DNA of 22,842 bases from Hypsibius dujardini (lineage: Eukaryota; Tardigrada; Eutardigrada; Parachela; Hypsibiidae), in assembly GCA_001579985.1 (NCBI GenBank), contig LRSR01012496.1, positions 3,580-26,421 of the forward strand, in the 5' to 3' direction. Numbering within the stretch: the stretch's first letter is position 1; every line of letters begins with the position of its first letter. A program made the position numbers and the translations under genes. Positions 1 to 8,887 of this stretch are shown one piece after another. Under the pieces are notes generated by a model, which did not search any database, was not told where the DNA came from, and saw only the letters and a program-made list of their open reading frames with translations.

Positions 1-38
1 GTTGGGACAGTTGCCCCGCCCCCCCCGTCCGAATCTCT

Positions 39-1168
39 CTAGAAAGGGGCGTGTGCCTGTGCGCTCTGGAAGGCAAACCGAGCCTTTTTGCTGACCCACA
101 CGTCACCTTGTGCATCGTCAAACAATGGCGCATGTTCCGGATTACAGAGCGCGAACCCGCCAGACCTCCACAGACAGGTTCCCGTTGTGTTTTCAATGCA
201 CAGGGAGCCCGTGTCTTCCAGACGTAGCCGTGCACTGAAGAAGCGGTTGCCGGTCGTGCCGGACGCCCATTCCGGATCACCCACGAGGTCATACAGGACG
301 AGATTACCATCCTCTTGCATTACCACCGACTGGGGAGCGTTACGGTTGTAGTTGGTGCGACTCTGCCAGATCGGCTTGCCGTCACACTGCCGATAAACCA
401 GCAAATTCCCGTCCTGCTCCATTCTCAGCTGGACATTGCGGCGAGGCGACCACAGCGACTCTCCGACACAAAGGCTGTCGCCTGACTCAAGCGCCTGCAG
501 GATAAAAGAACAATGTGTCATCAAGGAAAAAATGACTGAGAATTAATGGCAGAGGCCTGAGGTTAGGCTACAAGTCCCTCCCTTTCCCTTCCTTCTCTTT
601 GCTATATTTGGTTTACGTGTGCTGCTCAATGTCATTTTGAGGGATTATAACAAACTTGATAATTATGGAAAGCCCATCTGTTCCTTCATGTCCAGGTATA
701 AAACCCAGACGTTTGGACATCGGTCAAGTAAATGCTATGAACAACACTCAAGGAGCAATCAGCATCGGAAAAAAATGAAAGTGGGAGGAGACAAGGAGGG
801 GGACGTGTGGACTTGTAGGCTAAGACAGAGGCCTAACGGATTTTTCAAATCCAGAAAGAAAGAAAAACGAGAAACAAACTTTAAAATAAAAAAAACAATT
901 GCGAGCTGCGGGAGCGTTTCAAAAATTAATCAACCATTGCCCCCATCTCATGACCGTATTTAATTAAAGGGGGCAATTACTCCGTTGCCCCTACCGTTCT
1001 AATGATGCATGAAACACCTACCTCTAGCGATCTTGATAAATTAAAGCATGTGGGTTTTGGGTTTGAGTCTGCAAGGATTGTTCCAAAAGTATCATTATTT
1101 GAGGTCGACTCGGCAATGCAGTCAACCACCAGACAGGCAATGATCCAAATGTTCCACCCGGTATCCAT
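39..1168 (-). CDS. Probable secreted B-lectin (GNA-type) protein, two exons
   Basis: Exon 1 spans 1022-1168 and exon 2 spans 39-494. Exon 2 encodes a B-lectin (bulb-type mannose-binding) domain. One site, QEDGNLVLY, fits the family motif QxDxNxVxY exactly. An earlier site (EQDGNLLVY) is slightly changed, and the third (LEDTGSLCI) is degenerate. Exon 1 starts at an ATG and encodes a signal-peptide-like N-terminus with a hydrophobic stretch WIIACLVV. It ends at a GTAGGT donor in phase 0. Exon 2 begins after a TGCAG acceptor, also in phase 0, so the two join in frame without a stop. The 527-bp intron holds a MITE. Exon 2 could instead start at the ATG at 521, but that would give no signal peptide. 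The domain call is firm; the link to exon 1 is inferred. GC content is higher than in the Polinton genes. The natural role may be extracellular glycan binding. Confidence 0.6.
550..834 (+). mobile_element. MITE copy 1, possible Mutator-like, with 9-bp flanking repeats
   Basis: The element at about 559-825 has imperfect inverted ends: GGTTAGGCTACAAGTCC on the left, and the reverse complement of TTAGCCTACAAGTCC on the right. The direct repeat CAGAGGCCT flanks it at 550-558 and 826-834 and looks like a 9-bp target-site duplication. Its interior (about 640-740) is clearly homologous to the second copy at 3601-4000 in reverse orientation. It has no coding capacity. A 9-bp duplication suggests Mutator-like elements, but superfamily assignment is an inference. 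It sits inside the intron of the B-lectin gene. Confidence 0.7.
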
Positions 1169-2783
1169 CGATTTTATGCTGATGTATACAGAAAAGTTAT
1201 AACCATGCTCAGACAGGATGAGTTTATTAAAGTTTAAATAAACGTCGCTGTAACGATACAACTGTACTGACACGCTCGACTAACACAACATTTTCAGTAT
1301 ATACTGCCCGGCCATAACACACGAAACGGGGCGAGGGAAATCGCCCGAGGGCGGCGCTACAGGTGCGCGAAGCTGACGCGGCAGTACGTTATTTCTTTTT
1401 GGTTGAGAAATATTTCATTCCACACGCGGAACAACTGTCACAGGCGAAACAACTGTCACAAGCCCGCAATAAAACTGTAAGTAACCATTCTCGCCTGCGG
1501 AGGTTAAGCCCGCTGTCGTAAAAAGCGTGTTTTTTTCGAGGAAGCTGTGTTGCGTTTTCCACTCGTCGTTCAAGCAGTCGTTTTAACTTCGCAGCCGACC
1601 AACGCGTGATGTCGGTTTTACCAAACTTATTTTTCACGAAAACTCTACGTTTGTTATTTATGACGGTACTGAGGAAAGACTCAAGTGAGAATGCCCCCGG
1701 GTCGTTTCCAACGTGTCTTTTTGCCTCAGGGTGCTGGCGGGTTGGGGGAGGAGAGTGTACAGCATGAGTACCGCTGTTTCGTCTGCATTGAAATTGTACA
1801 ATGTCATGGTGTCTGTCAATACATAGTAATACCTTTTAAGAGTCGTACATTTTAAAGGAAGGATCTAATTGTCGCTGTCTTACCCCATAATAACATCTCT
1901 TTTAAATTTGTATCTTTTACATGAATGCAAAACCTAATAATTAAGAAATAAACCATAAAAGGAAGTACAATGTAACATTAAATTTGTGAACAAAATTTGC
2001 CTGATTCGCTATTTTCGTGTAAGAAGTATAAGAAAATAGTTTCTCTTTAAATAGATACGGCACCAAATGTATCTCAAAAAAATGAAATACAGAATTGAAT
2101 TGGTTTGATAAAAATTTCACATTTAAACAACAACAGAATCAAACTTTTAGACATTAAGGCAAACAAAAATGTGCATCGCTGAGTTTTTACTGTTAGGCCC
2201 TGCTACAATTAACGACAAGATTGAGTATACTGGAGGGTCCAGGGTATGGGCAAAACGGGCGGAGCAAAGGGTGGTTTTCATACAATCAAACAATCAATCA
2301 CCTGACCTGCAGCGGTTGCTTTGTTCCATTTTCAAACAAGAAATTTATTGGCCAGTTTATGTAATGAATGAAAGCTATGTACAACATGAATGAAACTTTA
2401 AAATTTCCTGACATCACCGAGCTTAAAAAACATTAAAAACAAAAATAACAGGCAACACCAAAATTTACCGTATTCAAAAAAATTGAGATAGCAGAAAGTG
2501 CATCTGAAATTTGAATTCACTCTGAAAAGGCATGTTTGAAAACGAAAAAAGGCGTTCTTTCAGAACGCTTGAAGTTCGACTCCTGTCACCTTCTTTTTTT
2601 TGCCAAATTTCCTGACAAATTTATTTGGTCTTACAAATTTATCTGAGCTTTCAAATTTATTTGGTCTTATAAATTCGTATAAATAACAGCTTATTAATTT
2701 CTTACAAAATGCGTAAGATTTGCATACGTTTTTTTGTAAGATACGATATTTTTCTGTATGTGTAATATTCACTAGGGTCGATG
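1169..2783. other. AT-rich intergenic stretch, no recognised gene
   Basis: I see no feature with convincing coding support here. A minus-strand open frame at 1389-1637 has no ATG; it starts from GTG. It encodes a basic, lysine-rich peptide ending in repeated Cys-Asp-Ser-Cys units, from a short tandem repeat at about 1428-1465, and resembles nothing I know. A plus-strand frame at 2169-2393 is also unsupported. A perfect short hairpin GGCGTTC-TTTC-GAACGC-like structure lies near 2550-2568. Much of 1800-2780 is low-complexity AT-rich DNA. Confidence 0.4.
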
Positions 2784-3438
2784 TCATGGAACAGGATTGG
2801 ACCGAAGATGCAACCTGGTGGACCGCTGTCCTGACAAGGGAACCGCCGTCGGCACTTAACAGCAAGAAGGATATGAAATTCTGGATAGACCTCTCCGATC
2901 GAATACAGGCAAACATCAGCGAGAACGGGCGACTCTCTTTCCTGCAGTCTCTGCGCACTAACTTCGCCGTACCCCAGCGGTCACAATTTTTGAATGTTCT
3001 CCCTCGCCACCAAGCCACACCAATTTCGAAAACTCTCACCTCTGGACATCACTTCCGAGTGGAAACTGGACGCTTGAACGGACTGCCAAAGGAGGAACGG
3101 AACTGCAACCACTGCGGCGTGCTGGACAACGAACAACGTGTTCTTTTTGAGTGTTTTTTGTTTGATGACCTGCGGACTACCTTGTGTACTTTCATTACCG
3201 AAACGAGAAATTTACACAATTTTTTCTGGGAGAAACTGACAAATCGTCAGGTTTGGGATCAGACTGATAAATGACGACTGAATTGTGCGGCTAACTTTTT
3301 GAGAAAGGTTTTGAAAGTGTCTTTTGATGTGCATAGCGGAAAAGTGGTTTTATGTCCTAGCCCAACCCCTTGATGCATTTCAACTGTATCTCTGCTGCCT
3401 CGAAATGAGGTGGGGAATAAATTGATTGATTAATTGAG
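2784..3438 (+). mobile_element. 5'-truncated non-LTR retrotransposon (LINE), C-terminal ORF and 3' tail
   Basis: The open frame from the ATG at 2784 to 3274 ends in the usual C-terminal region of LINE reverse transcriptases. It has an RVETGRLNGLPKEER segment, then a Cys-x2-Cys (CNHC) pair and a later ECFLFDDLR segment that matches the Cys/His-rich knuckle. The family's His before the final Cys appears replaced, so the knuckle is degraded. No palm-domain motifs are present, so this is only the 3' end. After the stop there is a short UTR with a CCTCGAAATGAGG hairpin. It ends in a TTGATTGATTAATTGA repeat (about 3420-3438), a typical CR1/RTE-style microsatellite tail. The element is dead on arrival. 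No target-site duplication was found. Confidence 0.65.
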
Positions 3439-3591
3439 GGTACACAGGCACATACACGAGGTAAGGAGACCAATGGTAACGTTGCCTGGCATTCGTTTAG
3501 GCGTCAACGAATTCGAGTACTTTCTGCCGGGAAACTCATTCGTCTGACTAGAGGCGCCGTTAGCCTAGCAGGAGATCAACCGTATCTCCAC

Positions 3592-4009
3592 CCCTGACGG
3601 GGTAATTATGCTACAAGTTCCCCTCCTCCTCCCCTTTCTTAAAACATCCCACTTTCGTTTTTTTGATATTAACCATTGTTCTCTAATTTGATAAATTGAA
3701 GATTGGGTTTTTTAGAATTCTTTAAGTAGCCTTCTCACAAAACCATTGAAATCCAAAATAGTGGACCCTGTTCGCACAAGTCTTAAAACAAAAAAACAAA
3801 GCGCTCTCTTTTTTCTTCACCCCTTGAGTTTTGGTCTCAGCCTTTACTTGAACGATGTCCCAACGTCGGGGTTTTACACCTGGAGATTGAAGAACAGATG
3901 GGCTTTCCATAATTATCAAGTTTGTTATAATCACTCAAAGGTACGTTGGTCAGCACTCATAGCCAGAAAGCGGAAGGGGAGGAGGGCTTGTAGCCTAACC
4001 CCCTGACGG
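3592..4009 (-). mobile_element. MITE copy 2, longer relative of copy 1, opposite orientation
   Basis: The element spans about 3601-4000 with inverted ends around GCTACAAG followed by C-rich CCCTCC tracts. The direct repeat CCCTGACGG flanks it at 3592-3600 and 4001-4009, again 9 bp. The segment around 3855-3950, read in reverse complement, matches copy 1 from about 640 to 740 with few differences. It carries about 115 bp more interior than copy 1. There is no transposase; the open frames inside it are chance. Confidence 0.7.
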
Positions 4010-4335
4010 TTCCTTAGGACGCGCCCCCAAAAATTAGCTTTTGGTAATTGTATATTGAACGTGTCTAGTTTGATTTTTTCCGGAAGGGAAATCAATAACA
4101 TAGCTCAAATTACTTGCAGAATGAAAGTAGGGATGACAAAAACTAAAATTAGTCAACTTTATAAGTTTTTTTAGTTAAATAAGCATTTGTAAATAAAAAC
4201 GGTTGAGTTTTATTTCATTTTATTTTATTTTTGTAGTACTAAAACTTTCATTCAAGTTTCAATGTTTAGTAAATGGTTCAAAGAAGGAGACAACAAGATA
4301 TTTGGATCAGCAGCCAATGTTCGTCTCCGTTTACG
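4010..4335. other. AT-rich intergenic stretch, nothing recognised
   Basis: There is low-complexity AT-rich sequence with TTTTATTT repeats near 4210-4235. I see no ORF, RNA or repeat boundary that I can support. Confidence 0.4.
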
Positions 4336-4740
4336 CTAGGGTTGGTCATTCATGTCAACTAGCAAATCGGCTGTTTCCGTAGTCATCTCTTCGCCGTCTC
4401 CGTTCGTTCGGACGTCAAACGGACCGAAAAGAGTCTTTCGCCGTTCTCCTGGGCGGGTATTGTACTGCTGCTGCGACAAGCCAGGGGGACCACGTGGTCG
4501 ACCAGGACTCCCGTGACGGACCATCAGCTGCGTATGAGGGGGTATTATTGACGTCTGCACCCCGTCAACAGCCCGTCTGCTCTGAGTCGGGGCTAACAGT
4601 TCTTCGTTGCTTTCAGAGGGAATCTGTACACGTTGCAGGAACCAATCAATGGTATCTCTGTAGAGCTCCAAAGCAGGTAGAAAAAACCGTGGTTCCAGTT
4701 CTGACAAAACGCTTTCGGCAACCTTGGACAACTTATGCAC
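4336..4740 (-). CDS. Unrecognised ORF, probably part of a broken or spliced host gene
   Basis: This minus-strand open frame of about 134 codons has no ATG at its 5' end. The frame opens just after a TGA near 4774. The first half is a leucine- and glutamate-rich, probably helical stretch (SKVAESVLSELEPRFF, then a Tyr/Trp-containing segment). The second half is Pro/Gly/Arg-rich with a short Gly-x-y run (GRPRGPPG). A neighbouring frame at about 4794-4920 ends with HDLDELLNYD followed by a TAA and could be an upstream part after a frameshift or splice. I do not recognise the family. It may be real because its composition is protein-like, but the evidence is thin. Confidence 0.3.
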   Translation of the reverse strand: MHKLSKVAESVLSELEPRFFLPALELYRDTIDWFLQRVQIPSESNEELLAPTQSRRAVDGVQTSIIPPHTQLMVRHGSPGRPRGPPGLSQQQYNTRPGERRKTLFGPFDVRTNGDGEEMTTETADLLVDMNDQP

Positions 4741-5172
4741 CGCATGGTATTGCTGGAGCCGGGTAAGGGTGCCTTCTCTTTTTCATCAGGCTCTTAATCA
4801 TAATTCAGCAGTTCATCGAGGTCGTGCAGTGCAACTGGATGGACCAATTGAGTGTGGGTTGATCGTCTGCTCCAATGGTCACTGCAGTCCAACTGGCGAA
4901 CCAGCTGCTGCTGCAGGTGTAGTTGAACGACTATCAAATGATAACTGTTAGGTCTACCAACCGGAAGTTGGGTAGTTAACAAGTTTATTAGACTGAGAGT
5001 GGAGATAGGTAGAGAGGTAAACTGGAAGAAAATGAAAAAGAAAGTGCCCCCTAACACTAATAAAACATATGATTATATAGTAAAGTGTTAACTATAGAAA
5101 ATATACTAAATAGCACACACATCACAATTACATACAAGTAATTAGCTGCCGCAGCAGAATAGAGTTAATATA

Positions 5173-5202
5173 CAGAGGTTAAACAACATGATGGTACTCA
5201 GT
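5173..5202 (+). repeat. Mariner left TIR
   Basis: This 30-bp terminal inverted repeat begins CAGAGGTTAAACAAC and is preceded by the TA target site at 5171-5172. Confidence 0.9.
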
Positions 5203-5229
5203 TTTTAATTAATTCCCACGTGCACAGTT

Positions 5230-6318
5230 TCACTTCGAATTTTTCAAAACATGCTCGATTTGAAGCCCCTGCCTCTCTATCATAAGTTTAACACGTTTTG
5301 GCCAAGATCGCAAAGCGTTATTAATTTTACTTTGGTCTGAATTCGACCAGACCTTTCGCATAACCCGTTTCAAACCTGCCACTGTAGTGGCAGCGTGGTC
5401 AAACAATTTCCACTTAAACAGACCGTTCACACAAAAATCCATGGGGGCCAGGTCAGGGCTATTGCCCATCCAGTGCTCTTTCGGAATGAACTTGATTCCG
5501 GAATTTCGAAGCCATTCTTGTGTGATTCCGGAAGAGTGCGCTGGAGCACTGTCATGGTGGAAGACGACCTTGTTGATAAGCTCTCCCGGAAATAGTTTCC
5601 GAATGTCATTCTTGAAAAGTGGCTTCAAAACATGTTGGATGTAGTACTCACTGCTAATTTTCGCTCCGGGTTTGACGAAACGGATTGCGGTTATTCCACG
5701 GGAGCAAACGCCGGCCACAAACATGACGCCCTTGGGGTGAGATTCCTTCCAGAATTTGGTCCAACTTTCTGGACTCCGTTCTCCCCGAAACTCGTAATAA
5801 ATTTTTCGGATTCCGTTAGTGTCAGTAAGATACACCCAGGCCTCATCGATGGTGACAATATTCTTCCATTTACGGCCGTTGATATAGCGCAGGAACCTCG
5901 GGCCTCGGTCCAGCCGTTGTTTAGCCTGCTTGTTTGATAGGGCATGAACACGGCACTTTTTCCGCACCTTCCCCTCCAAATCCTGGCTAATGACGTTAGC
6001 AATAGTTGTAGCCGACACACCGTACTTTAAGGATAACGCAGAAAGGGTCAGCGGATTCGGTCCTGAGAGATCCTTTTCAATGGCAGCCACCAGACCAAGA
6101 GTTCGGAGTTTCGGGGAGCCACAGGGTTTCACCGATGACGGTGCAGTATCACTTCCGGCTTCCTTGTTGTTATTTTTTCTGATGAGATTAGGTACTGCTT
6201 TTTGAGAAACAACGATATTCCTGACCTTCAATGCTTGCACAATTTTTCTGGATGAATATCTCAAACTGACCAATGTCAAAATAGACTCCCTCAGACCCAA
6301 ATCTAGTTTGCGACCCAT
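5230..6318 (-). CDS. Mariner DD37D transposase, intact (362 aa)
   Basis: It catalyses cut-and-paste transposition at TA sites in the nucleus. The start chosen is the ATG at 6318 (MGRKLDLGLRES); an upstream TTG in frame is not a credible eukaryotic start. The N-terminal 120 residues are helix-turn-helix DNA-binding sequence. The catalytic triad is D158 (TIDEAWVYL), D256 (HHDSAPAH) and D294 (NSPDLAPMDF). The last two have 37 residues between them, the spacing of the maT/DD37D clade rather than DD34D mariner or DD34E Tc1. The WMGNSPDLAPMDF block is characteristic of maT. There are no internal stops or frameshifts, and length is normal for the family. The ORF stays inside both TIRs with short UTRs, so it is a plausible active copy. 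Confidence 0.93.
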   Translation of the reverse strand: MGRKLDLGLRESILTLVSLRYSSRKIVQALKVRNIVVSQKAVPNLIRKNNNKEAGSDTAPSSVKPCGSPKLRTLGLVAAIEKDLSGPNPLTLSALSLKYGVSATTIANVISQDLEGKVRKKCRVHALSNKQAKQRLDRGPRFLRYINGRKWKNIVTIDEAWVYLTDTNGIRKIYYEFRGERSPESWTKFWKESHPKGVMFVAGVCSRGITAIRFVKPGAKISSEYYIQHVLKPLFKNDIRKLFPGELINKVVFHHDSAPAHSSGITQEWLRNSGIKFIPKEHWMGNSPDLAPMDFCVNGLFKWKLFDHAATTVAGLKRVMRKVWSNSDQSKINNALRSWPKRVKLMIERQGLQIEHVLKNSK

Positions 6319-6437
6319 CTTTGCATCCAAATGAGACAAGAATATATATCACACATGCGAAATTGAGCGGAGCACGTGTTGGGTTTATGAAATTTGAAAA
6401 TCAGATAAGGCGCCCTGTACAGGTGTGAACATGAGTC

Positions 6438-6467
6438 ACTGAGTACCATCAAGTTGTTTAACCTCTG
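6438..6467 (-). repeat. Mariner right TIR
   Basis: This is the inverted copy of the left TIR with one mismatch (A to T at repeat position 16). It is followed by TA at 6468-6469. Confidence 0.9.
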
Positions 6468-6502
6468 TAGTAAACAGACTTACTAAGTAAAGTACTAGTG
6501 CT

Positions 6503-6715
6503 TCAAATAGCTGTAATGATTGGATATGAGGACTTGTTAGGCGTGGCTTGACATAACATGCCAGTATAAAGATCGGCGAACGAAGACTGCTTTGTCCCGC
6601 TCGAGGATGCCACATCCATTAGGCTCGAGGATGGGGCGGACCCCAACGCAGAGCTGTTGTTCGACGCTGCCTCCACGGCTTCGTTTTCAACCATGCCTTC
6701 GTTGTCCTCCACCGC
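6503..6715 (-). CDS. Possible acidic/serine-rich exon, unrecognised
   Basis: This minus-strand open frame lies directly after an AACTAG that could be a splice acceptor. The peptide is rich in Glu, Ser and Ala and ends in SSYPIITAI before a stop. It lies downstream of the kinase C-lobe exon on the same strand, so it could be a C-terminal tail exon, but nothing proves this. No start codon is needed if it is an internal exon. The stretch 6716-7147 upstream of it holds no feature I can support. Confidence 0.2.
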   Translation of the reverse strand, partial: AVEDNEGMVENEAVEAASNNSSALGSAPSSSLMDVASSSGTKQSSFADLYTGMLCQATPNKSSYPIITAI

Positions 6716-7147
6716 CTAGTTTTCATATTCGGCTTGGAGCATGGCATTGGTGGCACTATTATTCTCTAGTTATTCCTTATTTCTAATATATGATTCAGTT
6801 GCACAGGAAATAATTCTTAAGTACGTGACATATTACGGATTTTAAACGCTATTTAATAAGACGACACACAATCAGATAATTCGAACTGGGACAGGTCTGC
6901 AATATGCAGGAAGGCGTTGTCTGTATGAACAAAACATTTGCGCGGAAACGACCTTAATTATCTTCTTTGATGGGCTTTCGGGAAAAGGTTGTGTTGATAA
7001 TAAAAAGGTTGTGTAGGGTCGTGAGCATAGCCCTCACCAAATGAAATTTCTCATTGGAGGGTGTTACAACTGTGCTTCCGCTTCAGTTTCTCCATCCGCA
7101 TCGTCGGTGGTGGTCCGATCCTGCTGCTGCAAACAGTGAAAAATCTG

Positions 7148-7419
7148 TCAGTCTAACTGCTCCAGGCGAATATCTACTTTGTCGGTCTCCTCCAAGAGCA
7201 GGTACGACGTGCCGGTGTCCGTGGTAGACAGAATTACATCCAGGTGTGCATAAAACTCTGAGAAAGTCGGTCGACATTCCGGCTTTAGGCACCAGCAGGA
7301 CTGCAGCAGTGAGGACGTGAGCCTGGGACACAATGGCTCAAGGGGGCTTGAAGGGGGTGTGAAGTGGACCCCCTGCCGAAAATCGTATGCCCCCCCGCTG
7401 AAAATCGTCTGACCCCTCG
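7148..7419 (-). CDS. C-lobe end of a tyrosine-kinase-like domain (one exon)
   Basis: The exon runs from a CCCACAG acceptor at 7420 to a TGA at 7148-7150. It encodes the end of a kinase fold. A SGGAYDFRQGVHF segment resembles the subdomain X region, where tyrosine kinases have a glycine-rich turn and a short FxxxxGxR-type helix. A CPRLTSSLLQSCW segment comes next, then CLKPECRPTF, the subdomain XI signature CWxxxPxxRPxF. A short tail with Tyr follows and then a stop. HRD and DFG motifs are absent from this exon and would lie upstream. A palindrome-bearing intron is immediately upstream (7434-7451). The CW form favours the tyrosine-kinase group, and which receptor is unknown. It could be a retained exon of a real host gene or a fragment. 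Confidence 0.6.
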
Positions 7420-7433
7420 CTGTGGGCAGTTCG

Positions 7434-7451
7434 GTTTGAATTGCAACTCTA
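7434..7451. repeat. Intronic palindrome copy 1 (partial)
   Basis: GTTTGAATTGCAACTCTA lies just upstream, in minus-strand sense, of the kinase C-lobe acceptor at 7420. It differs from the 20-bp consensus mostly on one arm. The matching donor was not identified because the upstream sequence is AT-rich and low-complexity. Confidence 0.55.
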
Positions 7452-7865
7452 TCAAATAAAATAAAAAATTAATAAAATAATTAAAAAAAAACACAACAAA
7501 AACAATAGAAAATAAAAAAATTAAGGGAGGAACAGGCGCAATTCCATAAAATACAAATTAATAAAAAAAACAAAAAAAAACAATTTGGGGGGGGGCAGGG
7601 AGGGGCAAAAAAAACGGGCAGCCAGAGGTAACTCCGCCCTCGTGCATGGCAATGCTGCCGCATGCGTGTGAAAGACCCAAGCCAGACCAACTGCATTTTA
7701 CATGCAGTGTGCTTGACTTTTCTCTCCTCCATCTCTCCGACGAAATTTACCCCCTCCCACTCCCGTGTCCCACAACCTCTCTCACCACCATCATTTTTTT
7801 TGCCGCTGTTGCTGTTGCTGCTTGGCTGCTGTCTTGTTGTTGTTTTTGCTGCTGCTGCTCTGACA
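7452..7865. other. Low-complexity region and 5' leader of the ParB-like gene
   Basis: 7452-7620 is A-rich with poly-A and poly-G tracts. 7740-7862 has CT-rich and repeated GCTGTT/GCTGCT triplets directly before the ATG at 7866. The long minus-strand open frame through this region is an antisense shadow of low-complexity sequence. I see no gene here. It may contain the promoter and 5' UTR of the next gene, but no TATA box is clear. Confidence 0.35.
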
Positions 7866-8035
7866 TGTCGGATCAAGCCTCCACGTCCTCGGGCTCGCCG
7901 GCTGCCATCCAGAAGCTGCTGGACAAGGAAAGGAGCAGAGTGGCAGCCAAAGCGAAGAAGGAGAAGGAGGCTGACGCCCAGGACTTGGCGGCGTCGTAGA
8001 AAGCGTTCGACGACGCTCAGAAGAATCGTTTTCTG

Positions 8036-8080
8036 ATAAGTTTGTCCTATTTGTTTACATTTGATTGATTGATTAAACAG
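8036..8080 (+). other. Candidate AT-AG intron in ParB-like gene
   Basis: Removing ATAAGT...AAACAG joins exon 1 (ending in a complete CTG codon) to exon 2 (CGG TGC CGA...) in phase 0, and keeps a helical reading frame open. The donor is GTAAGT-like with A in place of the first G. The only nearby GT donor (8040) gives the wrong phase. The A could be a mutation or a real non-canonical donor. Confidence 0.4.
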
Positions 8081-8127
8081 CGGTGCCGACAATTGAATAA
8101 CCGGTTGATTGAACGATTGTTGAATCT

Positions 8128-8285
8128 GTTTGTGTTGCAACTCAAACGGCACCAGTGGTACTAGTTTTCGCTTCACAATAGTGTTTGAGTTGCAACTCAA
8201 ACACTTTTTTTTTAGTTTTCATTTATATTTAACGGCGTCATCTGTAACATAATTTCCTTAACCGGATACTCAACCCTCATCACAG
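8128..8285 (+). other. 158-bp intron with two palindromes
   Basis: Removal of GTTTGT...CACAG joins AAT CT to C GCG GTG TTG in phase 2 and keeps the frame into the ParB-like domain. The intron contains the palindrome at 8128-8147, directly at the donor. It also holds a perfect 24-bp palindrome at 8181-8204. The second lies in a nested GT...AG unit (8181-8215) made only of palindrome, nine T residues and AG. Confidence 0.6.
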
Positions 8286-8541
8286 CGCGGTGTTGGAAAA
8301 GGAACTGAAAGTTACTCCCGTGAAGGACCGTGATGCCGAGTTTTATTACGCCGCTTTCATTGATGAGGTGCTCGATGGCAACATCAACACCAACAACGAA
8401 TGGACGGGAATGAAAGTGGTGGAGGAGGGGCAAGACCCTGTCGGTGACAACCGCAAACTCAGCCTTTTCGATGGCAATCACCGACTGCATTACATCGAGA
8501 CTCACCCGGAGGCTGGCATAGGCCCGGAAGCTTACCTCCGC

Positions 8542-8603
8542 GTAAGATATTCTGGTTTGAATCACAACTCTAACCAGTGTCAATTGTCGTTTTTTTTCTA
8601 CAG
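8542..8603 (+). other. Intron with palindromic core
   Basis: The donor is GTAAGA and the acceptor TTCTACAG, 62 bp, phase 0. The core at 8552-8577 is an inverted repeat with outer arms CTGGTT/AACCAG and inner AACTC homology to the consensus palindrome. The outer arms still pair although they differ from the consensus, which hints at selection for a hairpin. Confidence 0.8.
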
Positions 8604-8833
8604 TGCAAAGTCTACGTGAAACTAACGGAGGTGGACATCCTTGCGCTCGCGGAAGATGAGAACCGCAGAATTGACGTCGGACAGGCCAACACCGACGTCG
8701 ATGAGATGCGCATTTACCGCGGCATTAAGCGCCGTTGTCAGGAGCTCGAAGACGACGAAGACATCAAGAACGGGAAGGTGCAGTTCGAGACTTGTAACAA
8801 GTTTACATGTTGGCACGCCGAAACATGACATTT

Positions 8834-8887
8834 GTAAGTACCTATTCATTTGGGCGTTTGAGTTGCAACTCTAACTAACGTTTACAG
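8834..8887 (+). other. Intron with palindromic core
   Basis: The donor is GTAAGT and the acceptor TTTACAG, 54 bp. The core GTTTGAGTTGCAACTCTAAC is at 8856-8875. The flanking reading frames join in phase 0 after allowing for a frameshift in the upstream exon near 8808. Confidence 0.8.

Larger units (their letters stand above)
5173..6467 (-). mobile_element. Complete mariner element of the DD37D (maT-like) group
   Basis: The element is 1295 bp and lies between TA dinucleotides (5171-5172 and 6468-6469), the target-site duplication of Tc1/mariner elements. The terminal inverted repeats are 30 bp (5173-5202 and 6438-6467) and start CAGAGGTTAAACAAC. They match at 29 of 30 positions. One intact transposase gene fills the inside. 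Near-identical TIRs and an open frame suggest recent insertion compared with the decayed Polinton. Confidence 0.93.

Noticed and set aside
2560-3039. 159-codon minus-strand open frame
   Set aside because: It is the antisense shadow of the LINE C-terminal ORF plus an AT-rich repeat.
6319-6339. Seven extra residues at the mariner transposase start
   Set aside because: They depend on a TTG start; the ATG at 6318 begins a typical mariner N-terminus.
8165-8180. 16-bp microexon between the two palindromes
   Set aside because: Treating 8128-8285 as one intron gives a clean phase-2 join; the microexon is not needed.
7481-8200. 239-codon minus-strand open frame
   Set aside because: It is antisense to low-complexity CT-rich sequence and to spliced exons of the ParB-like gene; no domain and no plausible composition.
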